In this document: in pieces, positions 39,401-50,345 of the stretch | How positions within the stretch are numbered: the first letter of the stretch is position 1 | Layout: every line of letters starts with the position of its first letter | Assembly (NCBI GenBank): GCA_023238725.1 | Contig: CM041544.1 | Location: 7,537,501 to 7,601,500, forward strand | DNA from: Scortum barcoo | Taxonomy: Eukaryota > Chordata > Actinopteri > Centrarchiformes > Terapontidae | DNA: 64,000 bases | Reading direction: 5' to 3' | The notes under the pieces: model-generated | What the model saw: only the letters and a program-made list of their open reading frames with translations | What the model was told of the DNA's origin: nothing | Databases searched by the model: none | Made by a program: the position numbers and the translations under genes

Positions 39401-41837
39401 GGAATCAAATCAACAAATCCAGCTCCCAGACCCAAATCCCCCCAACAGACGCATTCAGTCATATTCAGTCGTGAAATTCTCCTCATGAATCTAAAGAAAC
39501 ATCCAAACAAGGGTTGGAACAACATCACTTGCATTTGCATGTAATTTTCAGATCTTAATGGAATTTTCTTTTCCTTTATTTATTTGTTTTCTTCATAACT
39601 TTGAAGGCGGCATCAGACAGACTCCCGGGTGTCTGAACAAAATGACACATGAAAAGTCTTAAAATGAATCAATTTGTATCTGAAACAGAACAATTTATCT
39701 CATCTCACTGGCAAATGTTCTATCACTGTATTTATTTATTTACTTATGCAATGTAGAAAGCTTTGATTCCACCTGGCCAAAAATATAAAAATGCCAAGAG
39801 ACTATCCGATTGACCGCGGGTGAAACCCACTGCCCGAAGAGAAATAGTCCAATCATAGCTTAGCAACAGTGACTAAGCACAGCACATCTGTCATGCTCTG
39901 GATTTCTCCACATGGTTTTCACGGAGCTGTAGCTTACCCATGGAGCTTACCCTGTCAAAAACAATATACAAGAACAAAAGTGTAAAAGTGAATGGATTAA
40001 ACAATGTCTAACTGTAAAATTCCAGCTAACTACAGTAGAAACCTAAATCCAAAGCCAGGGGCAGTTCCTAATGCATTGTTTAGTATTTCTAAGGATGTTG
40101 TTGTCTTGTGGTGCAATATCATGTTTCACATAGCCATCAAGGCCATATTTAAGACTCATTTTCAAGCGTTGTCACGTTAAGTCAGCTGAAAATATCATGT
40201 TAGCCGGAGAGGTTGGTTTTAATTCAGCTCTTGTAGCTAATGTTGGGTTGATTAACTAGCTGCAACTGATCTGCCAACCACAGTGATCTTTTCAGCATCC
40301 AAATCAATGAATGCCAGCTTGAAATGAGAAGCATGCTTTTGTCCACTTCCGTTTGAAATCAAGGACCTATTATTTCAAAAGCAACCACAAATTTCTAGAT
40401 TACGATAATATAATACATAATAATACGATATAATACCAGCATACAGTATCATAGCAACGAAAGAGAAACTATGGACCCGACACTGTGTGATGCTTGACTT
40501 TACATCAGGAAACATCCCACCCTGCTATATCTGACTGCTGAAAACCATCTGGGTTTTTCTCCGTGGCCATTTCATGAGCAGAGCTGCCACGCGGGGCACA
40601 GCATGGTGCAAGCACAGATTCAATTATGAGGTGGGGGTGTTTGGCAGGAAGGTGTGTGTGCCAGGCTCTGTCTGCGCGCTGCCTGCAGCTGATAGATGTG
40701 GTGACTTCTGGCCAGGCAAGTGTCTGCAATGTGAGAAAGGTCCATTGTGCTGCTGTGGAAAAACCCTGAGCACTCAGCTGTGTTTACAGCCCAGCGCGGG
40801 ACTGCAGACCCTCAGCAGCCCCCTGATCCAAAAAACACAGAGCAGAATCAGATGGAGACAAAGCAACGCCATCATATTTCCCCCACCATGTCCTCCGTGA
40901 GGCTGCCTCCCAATTAGCCACACCACCGCTGCCGAGGCGAGATAACAATGGAGGTCCATGTATCCCCTAAAGACCTCACTAGAGGACCTTTATTACCGTA
41001 TTGATATCTCCTACATGTCACTACTGCCCTCACTTGCCTGGCAGCATGCCCGCACATCTTATATGAAGGGAAAATCACCAGAGGGGCTGTAACTCAATAC
41101 AAGAAGAAAACAGCAGGACACAACATTAGGCTGAATGGTACATGCTGTAATTAGTGAGATGCTGTAAGGAATAAATATGAAATATGACACAGCAAGTTGA
41201 ACAGTAAATTAAAACAAAAAAAGATTAATAGGTGAAAGTACAAAATCTTTTCTAGCAAAACGTCAAGTGACACCCAGTGGAATGGAACATGAATATTCAG
41301 TCATAAAATAAAAACAACAAAGAAAATGAATGAGTGGCAGATAAAAAATAATTTTAGGGGGAAAAAACAGCAGTTTCAAAAACATATCTAATATGTCCAC
41401 TGATATTTTATCCTTCTATATTTCCTACATGCATAAGACACACTTTGACTATTGTGACGCATGTATATTACCATACAGAGCATCTCTTCAAGCATACACT
41501 GCTTTAAGACAGGCAGGAGAAAAATCTAAAGATTGCATTTTCCACACAAAGAAAATAATAAAGTGTTCAAGTTAGCTCACATTCTGTAGCACCACAAATG
41601 AGTTATTTCATGGACAAAACTACACGTAATTGGAGTCCAGTCGTACAGAAAACACACAAGAGTAGCAAGCTGATCTAAAAATGAAGCATACATTTCAGTT
41701 TATGTGCAAGACTGCTACCAGTAAAATGTTTCGATTGTCCTCTTTGTCCTCAGGCAAAATTCAAACAGCTCGTTGTGGTGAGCGATTAGTGAGTTTTCAG
41801 TTTCAGGTTTGCTAATTTTCTCTTTTAGTCACTGAAT
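36491..41837. other. noncoding flank beyond disc1, nothing recognised
   Basis: 5.3 kb without a supported gene. Imperfect (CA)n near 38538-38562. A GC-richer patch at 36580-37130 and an AT-rich minus frame at 38167-37928 are mentioned under findings. Confidence 0.5.
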
Positions 41838-42112
41838 TTAAAAGCAAGACTATGTAATTTTTTAAAGTAAAATGTAAATGCATGAGAAATGCACTCTTGC
41901 TCAATTGGGTGATACAGCTTTACTGTAGCTTATGGTGGCTGATGTTAGCTAATATTAGCAAACACTTTGTAGGTATTGTGTGTGACTGACATTACTGAGA
42001 GAGTTTAATGGCTCTGTGGCTCTTCTTTTCTTGTAATAATGTTACACTATATGTTTACCATAGTTTCGTAACTTTGCTGTTCTTCAGCAAAAATTACATA
42101 GTCTCACTTTAA
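41838..42112. mobile_element. MITE, 275 bp, with 24-25-nt terminal inverted repeats
   Basis: The left end TTAAAAGCAAGACTATGTAA and the right end, reversed (TTAAAGTGAGACTATGTAAT), match over about 24 bases, continuing in a T run. The interior is noncoding with GTTAGCTAATATTAGC. Length and structure fit a miniature inverted-repeat transposable element. It lies about 500 bp beyond the disc1 stop codon. Confidence 0.8.
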
Positions 42113-42366
42113 GGATGATCTTTTCCTCTTCAGACACTCAAAACTTTTGAAAAAAACTCAATAAACCAAATGATCACAATGTTTTTAAGAAGTGAAAAAC
42201 TAAATGTCACCTGATTGCTCAGCATGAGGAAGACACAACGTGAAAACCTGCATCCAATAATGTCTTAATTTAAAAAATAATCACAATGTCGGCTCATTAG
42301 CCTGAAGCACTCTACCTGATTAAACCTGGGCTGGCAAGATTTGAGGAACTTTGTATTAAAGTGTCT

Positions 42367-42613
42367 TTTATTTTGTATTTGTATCAAAATCCTTCATATA
42401 TGTTCCCATTTGTAGATGGATAAAATGTTACACAGACTTTCTAAGACTTTATACTTGAAATTTTGAGCAGTACCACAGCGGCTGGTTGCAAAGTCCTTTG
42501 AGTGTTGCTTTACAGTAAATGGATCTGGGGTCACTCCTACTGCAAAGCAGAGGTCAGGCTCTCGGAGAGCCGGTCTGTGTGCGAGTGGTCATGAAACACT
42601 ACAAGCATCCATT
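42367..42613 (-). other. disc1: probable disc1 3' UTR with polyadenylation signal
   Basis: Directly after the disc1 stop, reading leftward, about 245 nt run to a canonical AATAAA at 42372-42367 on the minus strand. No coding potential was seen. The actual cleavage site cannot be fixed from sequence alone and a longer UTR is possible. The MITE at 41838-42112 begins about 255 bp further on. Confidence 0.5.
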
Positions 42614-42811
42614 TCAAATGCCCCAGCTGTCACTAAAGTACTGGTCCTCTTCTTCCTCCTCTTCCTCCTCTTCTTCTTCCTCCGTGCCATTTTTCATGAG
42701 GTCATCGTCTTGCAACTCGCCCACTTCCTCTTCCTCTTCTTCTTCCTCCTTGAGCTGTGCGAGCATACTTTGTAAAGTGGCTTTTACTTCCTGGACCTCC
42801 TTCTCCAGCGA
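42614..42811 (-). CDS. disc1: disc1 terminal coding exon E with acidic tail and stop
   Basis: 66 codons including the TGA at 42614-42616. The acceptor is actcactgccgcacag, phase 0. The first 20 residues, SLEKEVQEVKATLQSMLAQL, match human SLRRELQMVKETLQAMILQL closely and finish the last amphipathic helix. Then comes a low-complexity acidic tail: eight Glu, a spacer (VGELQDDDLMKNGT), twelve Glu, and the terminus DQYFSDSWGI. The Glu runs are encoded by mixed GAA/GAG codons. Human DISC1 ends differently (no poly-Glu, as I recall), so the tail is likely lineage-specific. The frame and stop are unambiguous. Confidence 0.92.
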   Translation of the reverse strand, partial: SLEKEVQEVKATLQSMLAQLKEEEEEEEEVGELQDDDLMKNGTEEEEEEEEEEEEDQYFSDSWGI

Positions 42812-44787
42812 CTGTGCGGCAGTGAGTTAAGGAAAAATCTGTTGCTGGGAGTCACACAGTAACATGTAAATAAAAAGCATGCCAGCAGACCAATATCGGG
42901 GCAAATGTGACACTTGTGGCCCTCGATGGTTAATGGTAATAGCAGAGGACAGCCATAACCTGATGAAGTCATCAATCTCGGATTTGGCCACCAAACGGAT
43001 TACTGGGACAGATCATCGAGTCATACCCAATTTAACCCCATCCAATTCACTATTCATGAGCTCATCTCATCTGCGAAGGTGGGTGGCAGTGTGGGGACCC
43101 AGGCAAACAGAAAGCCCAGCTAAATTATTCATAAACCATCAATGAAATAGGATAGAGGCTGTCATCAGTGGGGGGATTGTTTAACCTGCTTAGAAACTCA
43201 AATTAATCGTGTGAGTGTCCAGCTTAAGTGGCAAATCAAAGGGATGGCTTTGATGGCAGATGGGGCCTGATGGCTCGTTTTACTGTCTGAATGGACACAG
43301 ATTGTCCTCATTCATAATTAACCAGCCGTTAAAGAGCTTCTCATGAATACTGCAGAAGGTTCGGCGACACTTTTAAGGCAACACGGTCCAAATGGGACGA
43401 TGTGGTTCAGAATTATGTTGGAGGCCTTTAAAACTAACCACAAATATTGGCATCATTTGGTCTTCTATCTCTATCTTTTTTTAAAATTCCAGTCCCCGTG
43501 ATTGTCCATCCACCTCCTTGCATTGAGAGCAGGGACTCAATTAAGACCCTTAGAGACTGGAGGTTTGATCAGCCTGTCACTATGGCAACAGTAGCGTCAC
43601 CACAAATTCAGTTTCTCTTCAATTTAAGCAAACCAACAACAACACTGTCCTCCGTATTGAGTGTCCTCAAGTGTCCGGGGCGCTTCAAAAAAACGGAAAT
43701 GACTGACATGTAAGGACACGAAAACAGAAAGGTGGAGAGAGACAGGCCAATCTGTGTCTGTCTCCGGCTGCATTCATATCATGCAAAGAGTGGAGGAGCC
43801 TGTGCTGACCCCTGACAGCACAGCAGGGGGGACGCGAATCTCTAATCAGACGTGAAAACAGTCGGCCCCACTTCAACACAGAGCAAAGCTTTTAGAGATC
43901 CTGAGACTAAATAAACATCTTCATCAGATTAAGAATGTATTACAGGGGGCCTGTGTTCAAACAAGAGAAACGAGGCACGACACAAAATAAATAAATAAAT
44001 AAATAAATAAAAACCCAGCAGGTTAGATGGAAAATTTCCTTCATCACCATGTTGAAATATTGGCTTTTCTATCTGTCTTAATAAGCCCACAGTGTGGAGG
44101 GGGAAAGTGGAGCGAGAAAAACACACTAATCTATTTCCAATCAGCTTTCTAATTAGCGCGGAAAATGATGTATTGTGACCTGTAATCAGCTTCAACAGTT
44201 TCATTTGAGTCATTATCATGGATATTGTAATTTCCTCCGAACCAGACTCAGCAAGTGGAAGTTGGCAGACGGAGGAGGGGAGGAGGGGCGAGGAGGGGGA
44301 GGGAGGGTCAGCGGCAGGATGGACATTAGGATATGATGGGATCGGAGTCATTACAGTGACATCCCTCTATCTGCTGAGGCACTGCCCCTGTCGGCCAACT
44401 TTAATCTCAGCCCATGGTGACTGGCAGTCCACATCAAGGACCCTCTAATAACCTCGCTTGGACTTACCATTTCATTTTCCAGTTGGCACGTCCAGCCTGT
44501 CAAGAAAAATCCTCTGATCCCAGTTTACCTTCAATTCCGTCCCTGAATGGACCCATAATGTCAGATATGACAGGTGGAGTTTTTTTTTTTCCTCAAAAGG
44601 TAAAGTCACAGAAAGCTAACATCAGTCAGCCCAAAGGTAGTTTGGATGCGTACTTTTGAGAGCTGGAAGGCCTTGAGGAAACTAGGTCCTCAAGATGGAT
44701 AGACAGAGACAGAAACACACAAAGACAGTGCACAGTTCAATTGATGTATGTGTATTTAGAGAGCAGGGAAAGGATATGGGTGAGGAC
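42812..44787 (-). other. disc1 intron between exons D and E
   Basis: 1,976 bp. It contains an (AAAT)n tract near 43986-44010. Stretches such as 43190-43440 and 44100-44460 look non-repetitive, with TAATTA-rich motifs, as conserved noncoding elements often do, but conservation cannot be judged here. No exon recognised. Confidence 0.6.
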
Positions 44788-44901
44788 CTGATCCTGGTTC
44801 AGTATGGCCATCTGCAATTCATCTTCCAAGGTCATTAGCCTGTCACTGATCAGCTCGCAGCGCTCTGTCAGGTCTGCAGCCTCGGCCTCGCTGCACCCAT
44901 C
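44788..44901 (-). CDS. disc1: disc1 coding exon D (C-terminal helix)
   Basis: 38 codons, phase 0 at both ends as drawn. The acceptor is a good tract, gtttccttttcctgccag. It encodes LTERCELISDRLMTLEDEL and then QMAI, which aligns with human GEKCEDIGKKLLYLEDQL and HTAI, within the part of DISC1 (roughly residues 765-835) reported to bind NDEL1 and ATF4 in mammals. The 3' boundary is less certain: the only in-frame GT placed to join exon E is GATCAG|gtcctc, a weak donor. If unspliced, the frame continues 16 codons to a TGA at 44737-44739, giving an alternative C-terminus. The alignment with human lacks about four residues at this junction when the weak donor is used. Confidence 0.9.
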
Positions 44902-47900
44902 CTGGCAGGAAAAGGAAACAAGAGATTAAATGATGGGTGCAACGCTTCAAATATATGGGTCTGATATTAAAAATGGATAAACACAAATGTCTATATAACG
45001 ATGACAACAAACAGCCTACCAGGTAAAAAGATTTTTTGTGATGGTATTACAAGAAAAATTGAAGGTTTGAAGTCAGCTGCCAAAACAGGCTGGGGGCTAT
45101 CTGTCCATCTGGCTATATCTATTTTAAAAGAACATGCACCCACTAATTGTCTCTATCTGACAGTGTAAGTCCACTTCAATCAAGTGACACCACCAACACC
45201 TCAAGTGTATCTGTATTTGTTAATTAATACAATGAATGAAGGTGAATGTGGACCTTTTGTGGCTGTAGAATATGGACACACCAGCAAGAGAGAGATTTAC
45301 AAAAAAGTCTAATGAGAATCAGAACAGAGATTTAGATATCCTGACTTTTAGTCTGTAGTATGAACTAAGCTTCAAAATCACTGGATCATACTTTTCAAAC
45401 TATGCAGCTGGACAGAGTAAACATTATAGCTATCAGTGTTAACTTATCGATGTCTGGCTCTAAAACAAGTCTGACGAGATGTTATAATACAGTATCTTGT
45501 GGTTCAATATGAGGTTGATTAATTGCCCTTACTACAAGGATAAGAGAGCTCCCTGTGTTTCAAATCTTGCATTGTAATATCTCATAAGAAAATAATAAAA
45601 TCAACAACACACTTGTGCTAATAATTAACTTCATGTTGTCAGAGCTACAGAGTTAACACCTTTGCAACAACACCTGTAGCATTATTTGTTGTGTTCACTC
45701 TCATATATACCATCAAACAAATCAACTGTAGACTGAAGCCCCACTTTTAGCCCCTAGAATAATAAGTATGTTATTTCAATTGTAAGTATGACTAATTAAA
45801 ATGACTGTATGGGGACTACTTAAGTTGCTGTTATATAAGGAAAGACTCAACACTTCATGAATTGAGTTGTTTCATTCACTCTTTTATTCTAGTTTGATTA
45901 ATGACTCAGTCAGAGCTCAACATGGAGCTTTTCATGAGTTTTCTTCTCTTTCACACTAAATCCTTGACAATGTTTCAACCAGATACCAGTCTGGGCAGAC
46001 AAAAAAAAAATGAGGATGCCGAATTTTTTGTTTGGTAAAGTAAAATACAATACACACAGAGCGCACAACATGCAGCGGTATATCTGCAGATCACCTGAGT
46101 GTGTACCGGAGGAAGGCGAGGATGTCGGGTTGGTGAAGGAGCAGAGAGCAGTGGGGCAGAGCAGAGCCGGCCATAATTAGCACAGGCCCCTTTGCAGACA
46201 TCGTGTCCTAGTTTCTTCACACTTATCAAGCGTAGAGAACACAAACACACGCGCGAGAGTGCACAGAAGCACTGCAGGCACATAGACAGACTTGCACGTG
46301 CACGCAGACCCAGTGCTCTCGTCAAACAACACATGGAAAGTCTAATCTGACTCATAGCTGCAGGTAGGAAATATCAACTCCCTGCAGCTCAGAGGTGTCA
46401 GAACAATCACTGGAAAGTCATGTCTCTGGTCTCTGTCCTGGAATAGCACTCCTTCCCCGGATGATGTAACATCCCAAAAAAATATGTACAACAACAAGGC
46501 CTGAGGGGCGACAATACATACAAATCATGAAGTCAGGAGTCAATAAAGTCAATAAAGTCAGAACAAGACAAAAGATTTAAATAAGACAATGTGGTTTATA
46601 TGTGTGAGGCACTTTCAGCCGTTATCTTGTGTGTTGCTGGGATCCCTGTCCTCCTTTGCCAAGAGGGAAGACAGTCAACGTATGGATTCACTGAGCTGTT
46701 TGTTTGTCAAGGTTGGGAGGATATAAGAACCCTGTGTTTGTGTAGCTGATTGATCCTATACTTTACAGCCTCCAGTCAGCATTTGTTAAGTCAATACTGC
46801 CGCAGGATAGAAAACAACTTCCTCCGCTACTTCTGCCTTTGACAAACAAGACAACATGTCAATTTGTATAATAGAATCAGAGGCACACATGTATCAGCCT
46901 GTTGATTCCTGATGCACATTAGTGTAGATGATATTAGACCGAAAGTAAACAAAGCTGACTGCAGAAGCATGAACTTGAGCAAATTATTTAGAAATTCAAT
47001 ATTCAGACTCATGTATGCACTGGTATAGCTATTTAAGCAATAATGAGTAAGAGGCAGCAGGTAATTGTGCATGTTCCCATGGGTGCTGTTAGGCCAGACA
47101 CTTTGTGCCGGGCGGGCAATATAAAGTAATGGTCTTGCACTGGTATTACACTCAAGGCCGTAATTGCTTTTACAAACAATAAAGTAGCTGAATTCATTTT
47201 AAACTCAAAAGGAAAGTAACTAGCTCATGATTAACTGGTGTCTTTGTTATCACTGATGCCTTGTTGGCAAGTTAGTGGGTCCCCTCTTAGAAATGATATT
47301 CATAAATATAATCAGTTACCAGGACCATGTACAAAAGTCTGGACCATTTCTGTGTCCCAGTTCTGTGCTGCTTTGAGTATGTTCTGTTTTTATACTGGAA
47401 AAGTGACTAAATCAAGTATAGTCCAAAAAGTGTTTAGTAGTTAGTATGCAAGAAATCAACATACTTAACTGTTTTATACTAACATGAAATGAAATGATAC
47501 AATATGTAGGCATTTATACATCAATCAAACTAATACAGTAAAACTCCACAAAGAGAAAGCTAAATGTTTTTCAAAATGTTAAACTCCTATTTGATACTTT
47601 TGTTGTTTTTGACTTCCACTTGTTTCACCACCGTGCACAATTTACTTTAATGTTTTGCATACTACTGTGGGACAATAGTCTCCATCAACAGCACACTTAA
47701 AAATCAACAGTTTTTAGATTGCAGACTGTCAGTTTTGAGTATGCTTCATTTTGTCACCATTCAAATGTGAAGTGTAACGGGGGCACAATTCCAGTTACTG
47801 AATGTGCTGTTTGGTGCACACATCTGTCCCACAAAGCACAGTTCTGGAAAATATCTCTGTGAAGTTTAACTGGCAGTGATATTCTTAAGTCTGCATTGGG

Positions 47901-50300
47901 ATTGATATCCAAGGGCACATTGACTGTACCTAATTACCTGTCAGTACATGGTGGTAGTAAATGGTAAAGTTGTGTAGAGAATGATAAAGAGTGTATAGGT
48001 GCTTACTTCAAAAACTATGTATGCAGGTGGCCTACCTATATTATGCTGTATGGAAGAGGGACACAGCCCTCAAACAAAATGTGAATAGTGGTGAGACCTT
48101 GAAAACAAAAGGGTTGACTTGTCAAAAACATGTTTTCTGTCAGAATAAAAGCATTACATGGTGCTTTTAACTGGTTATGAAATTGTCTCAATCTATATGA
48201 CCTACATAAGCAAACAAGACCAACAGTTTGAGTTGCTTCAGCAGCCAAGTTTGTCACACTAAGTGAAACACTACTGGCTTTGTCCACAGACACCGCCAAA
48301 ACCAACACAAAAAGAAAAGTTCCAGTGAGCTGCTCTAAGTTTACTTGGGGGTCATTTTCGGAGCCACAGTTTGATTGATATCTTTACACATTGCATCATT
48401 TCCTGCTAATACAAAATGGGAAAATACATACATTTCTTTAATTTCATTAACTGCAGTGTCACAGTGTACTGTTGCACTTGTGTATAGTTATACTGTATTA
48501 TGAAGCAAGGACTTGTGACACCATGATCATTCCTTGTTAATACAATTCTTATAGAGCTGGTTTAAATTTCATGACATTATCATCAAAACTACCTGATAAC
48601 AAACTGAATCAAAGACATTTTAGTTTAATAATGTCTCTATTCTTGTTTGGTACCATGGGTCAGTATAAAGAGGGAAACGAAAGGACCTTGAGAGGATAAA
48701 AGAACAATTAGTAGAGATCACAAAAAAGACAAGTGCTAAAGCACACACTTGCACACACACCAATCAATCTCCATTGTGGCAGCAGGGCAGCAGCTTGGCA
48801 GCTGCTAAGTGGAAATCATTTACTTAAAGTCATTATGGAAAGGAGAAAGAGGTCAGATGCTCTGTGAGGCAGAGAATCCAGCTCCTCCACAGCGCTATCG
48901 CAACATCATCAAGACAAAGATACCAATACCATTTAGCGGCCATCATATCACTTTAATCAGCGATCCATCATACTTCAATGTGATTGAAGTATTTCATGTC
49001 AATAATTCAATGGGATTCAAAGCTGCAGAGTTCAGATATACAAGTCACTGTCCTGCACACCTTGTGTGTCAGCATAAACTGACTGTTCAAACTCTCACAC
49101 TTCTGCCATCAGACTCACACTTTTAGGATCTGTGTCACGCTCTCACACCACCGAAGAAAAACGTCAAGCCAAATCATGCCACCACTGGAGCTAACCTTAC
49201 ACTAGATGCAGTATCGCCAGTATGATGTCATCTCGTCTTTCACGTCACCCCCTCATGTTGTTGCAGTGCTTGGTTGTGTAGGCGTGCTACGCTAGTAGGC
49301 TGGCTGAAGCGCTTCACCTCTCCAGACAAACACACTGCGCTTGTGCTTTTGTCGTTTGACCTGCATTAGAACTTTAGTTGTCATTCATTGATCCAGACAG
49401 GCGAACACAAAGGTATGCGACAACGTGATTCAGAAAACCTATTGTGAACATGGCATCTCAAGTGACAAACATTCATGTAGATATGCATTTTACAGCAGTG
49501 TTTTGACACAATCTAAAGTGCAGGCACTGAACTATGCCACTACAACTATGAAACCCCCACCACAAACTTTAAGTCTATTGCTGCACCTTTCAATAGAGAG
49601 CACTAAAAATAGGCTATGAGGCTGAATGAACAGAAATTTTATCGGCTGTACTGGAGCAAACTAGAATAAAGCTAACACTAGCTATATAAGGGGTTTAAAA
49701 AAAACCTCAAAATCTGACTGGCTTTTAAACAATAATCCTGAAAAAGCATTTTTAAATATGCACTTAATGGCTATATGCTATCATGCTAAAAGACAGGAGC
49801 TAAAGCTATGTCCAGGTCAAAAGTTAGCAGCGTTTTTGTTCACTTATTATATTTCGGATCACGCTCTCATCTATAGTGAACTGAACTCTGGTGCACTTGG
49901 AAGCAAACCAAGACCTACATTTTCAGGCAGACCAGATTTCAGCTATTTGGTCCGCATAGAGTTCAAATGAGCTTTCATACTGTCCCAAACCAACCAGACT
50001 GTCCAACAAAACACTCCAGGGCTGCAGCAGGAAAAAGCTGAAAGGAGAATACATGCTCAGCAAAATATTCCCCTGTATAAATGCGTAGGTGTCCTTTAAA
50101 AGGCGCTGCCAGACAGTCAGCGACATCAGCTGGGGCTTCTCATGTAGATCAGCATTGATCAGACAGACAGAGAGGCGACAAAGGTCATATTTAAGTCAAG
50201 GTCCTGTGTCCCAATAAGCCCAATGAAGCGTCAATGAAAGTGACACTTTAATTACACTGATAACATTCAATGATATAGTGACAGTGTTAGCATTACCAAC
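44902..50300 (-). other. disc1 intron between exons C and D
   Basis: 5,399 bp of AT-rich sequence with no convincing exon on either strand. A possible DNA-transposon fragment lies at about 49860-50030. Confidence 0.6.
49860..50030. repeat. possible DNA-transposon fragment
   Basis: GGAAGCAAACCAAGACC and TTTGGTCCGCATAGAG with CCCAAACCAACC suggest a diverged interspersed repeat. Weak, based on motif memory only. Confidence 0.25.
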
Positions 50301-50345
50301 CTCTGGGTGATTATCCTCCATGCAGAAGAGAAACTCCTCCAATTT
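50301..50345 (-). CDS. disc1: disc1 coding exon C, 45-bp microexon
   Basis: A 45-nt, 15-codon exon, phase 0 at both ends, encoding KLEEFLFCMEDNHPE. It sits where human DISC1 has VLEEWKTHL, in the same order between the WEADLEAC exon and the LEDQL exon. The acceptor is strong (a pyrimidine tract ending ttgttgcag). The donor, CCAGAG|gttggt, has GT but deviates from gtragt. Because it is symmetric and short it could be skipped without changing the frame. Confidence rests on splice sites, position and a short match (LEE-F/W), so it is lower than for exons B and D. Confidence 0.8.

Noticed and set aside
42519..42830. 103-codon plus-strand frame with poly-Ser
   Set aside because: Antisense shadow of the poly-Glu codons in the last disc1 exon.
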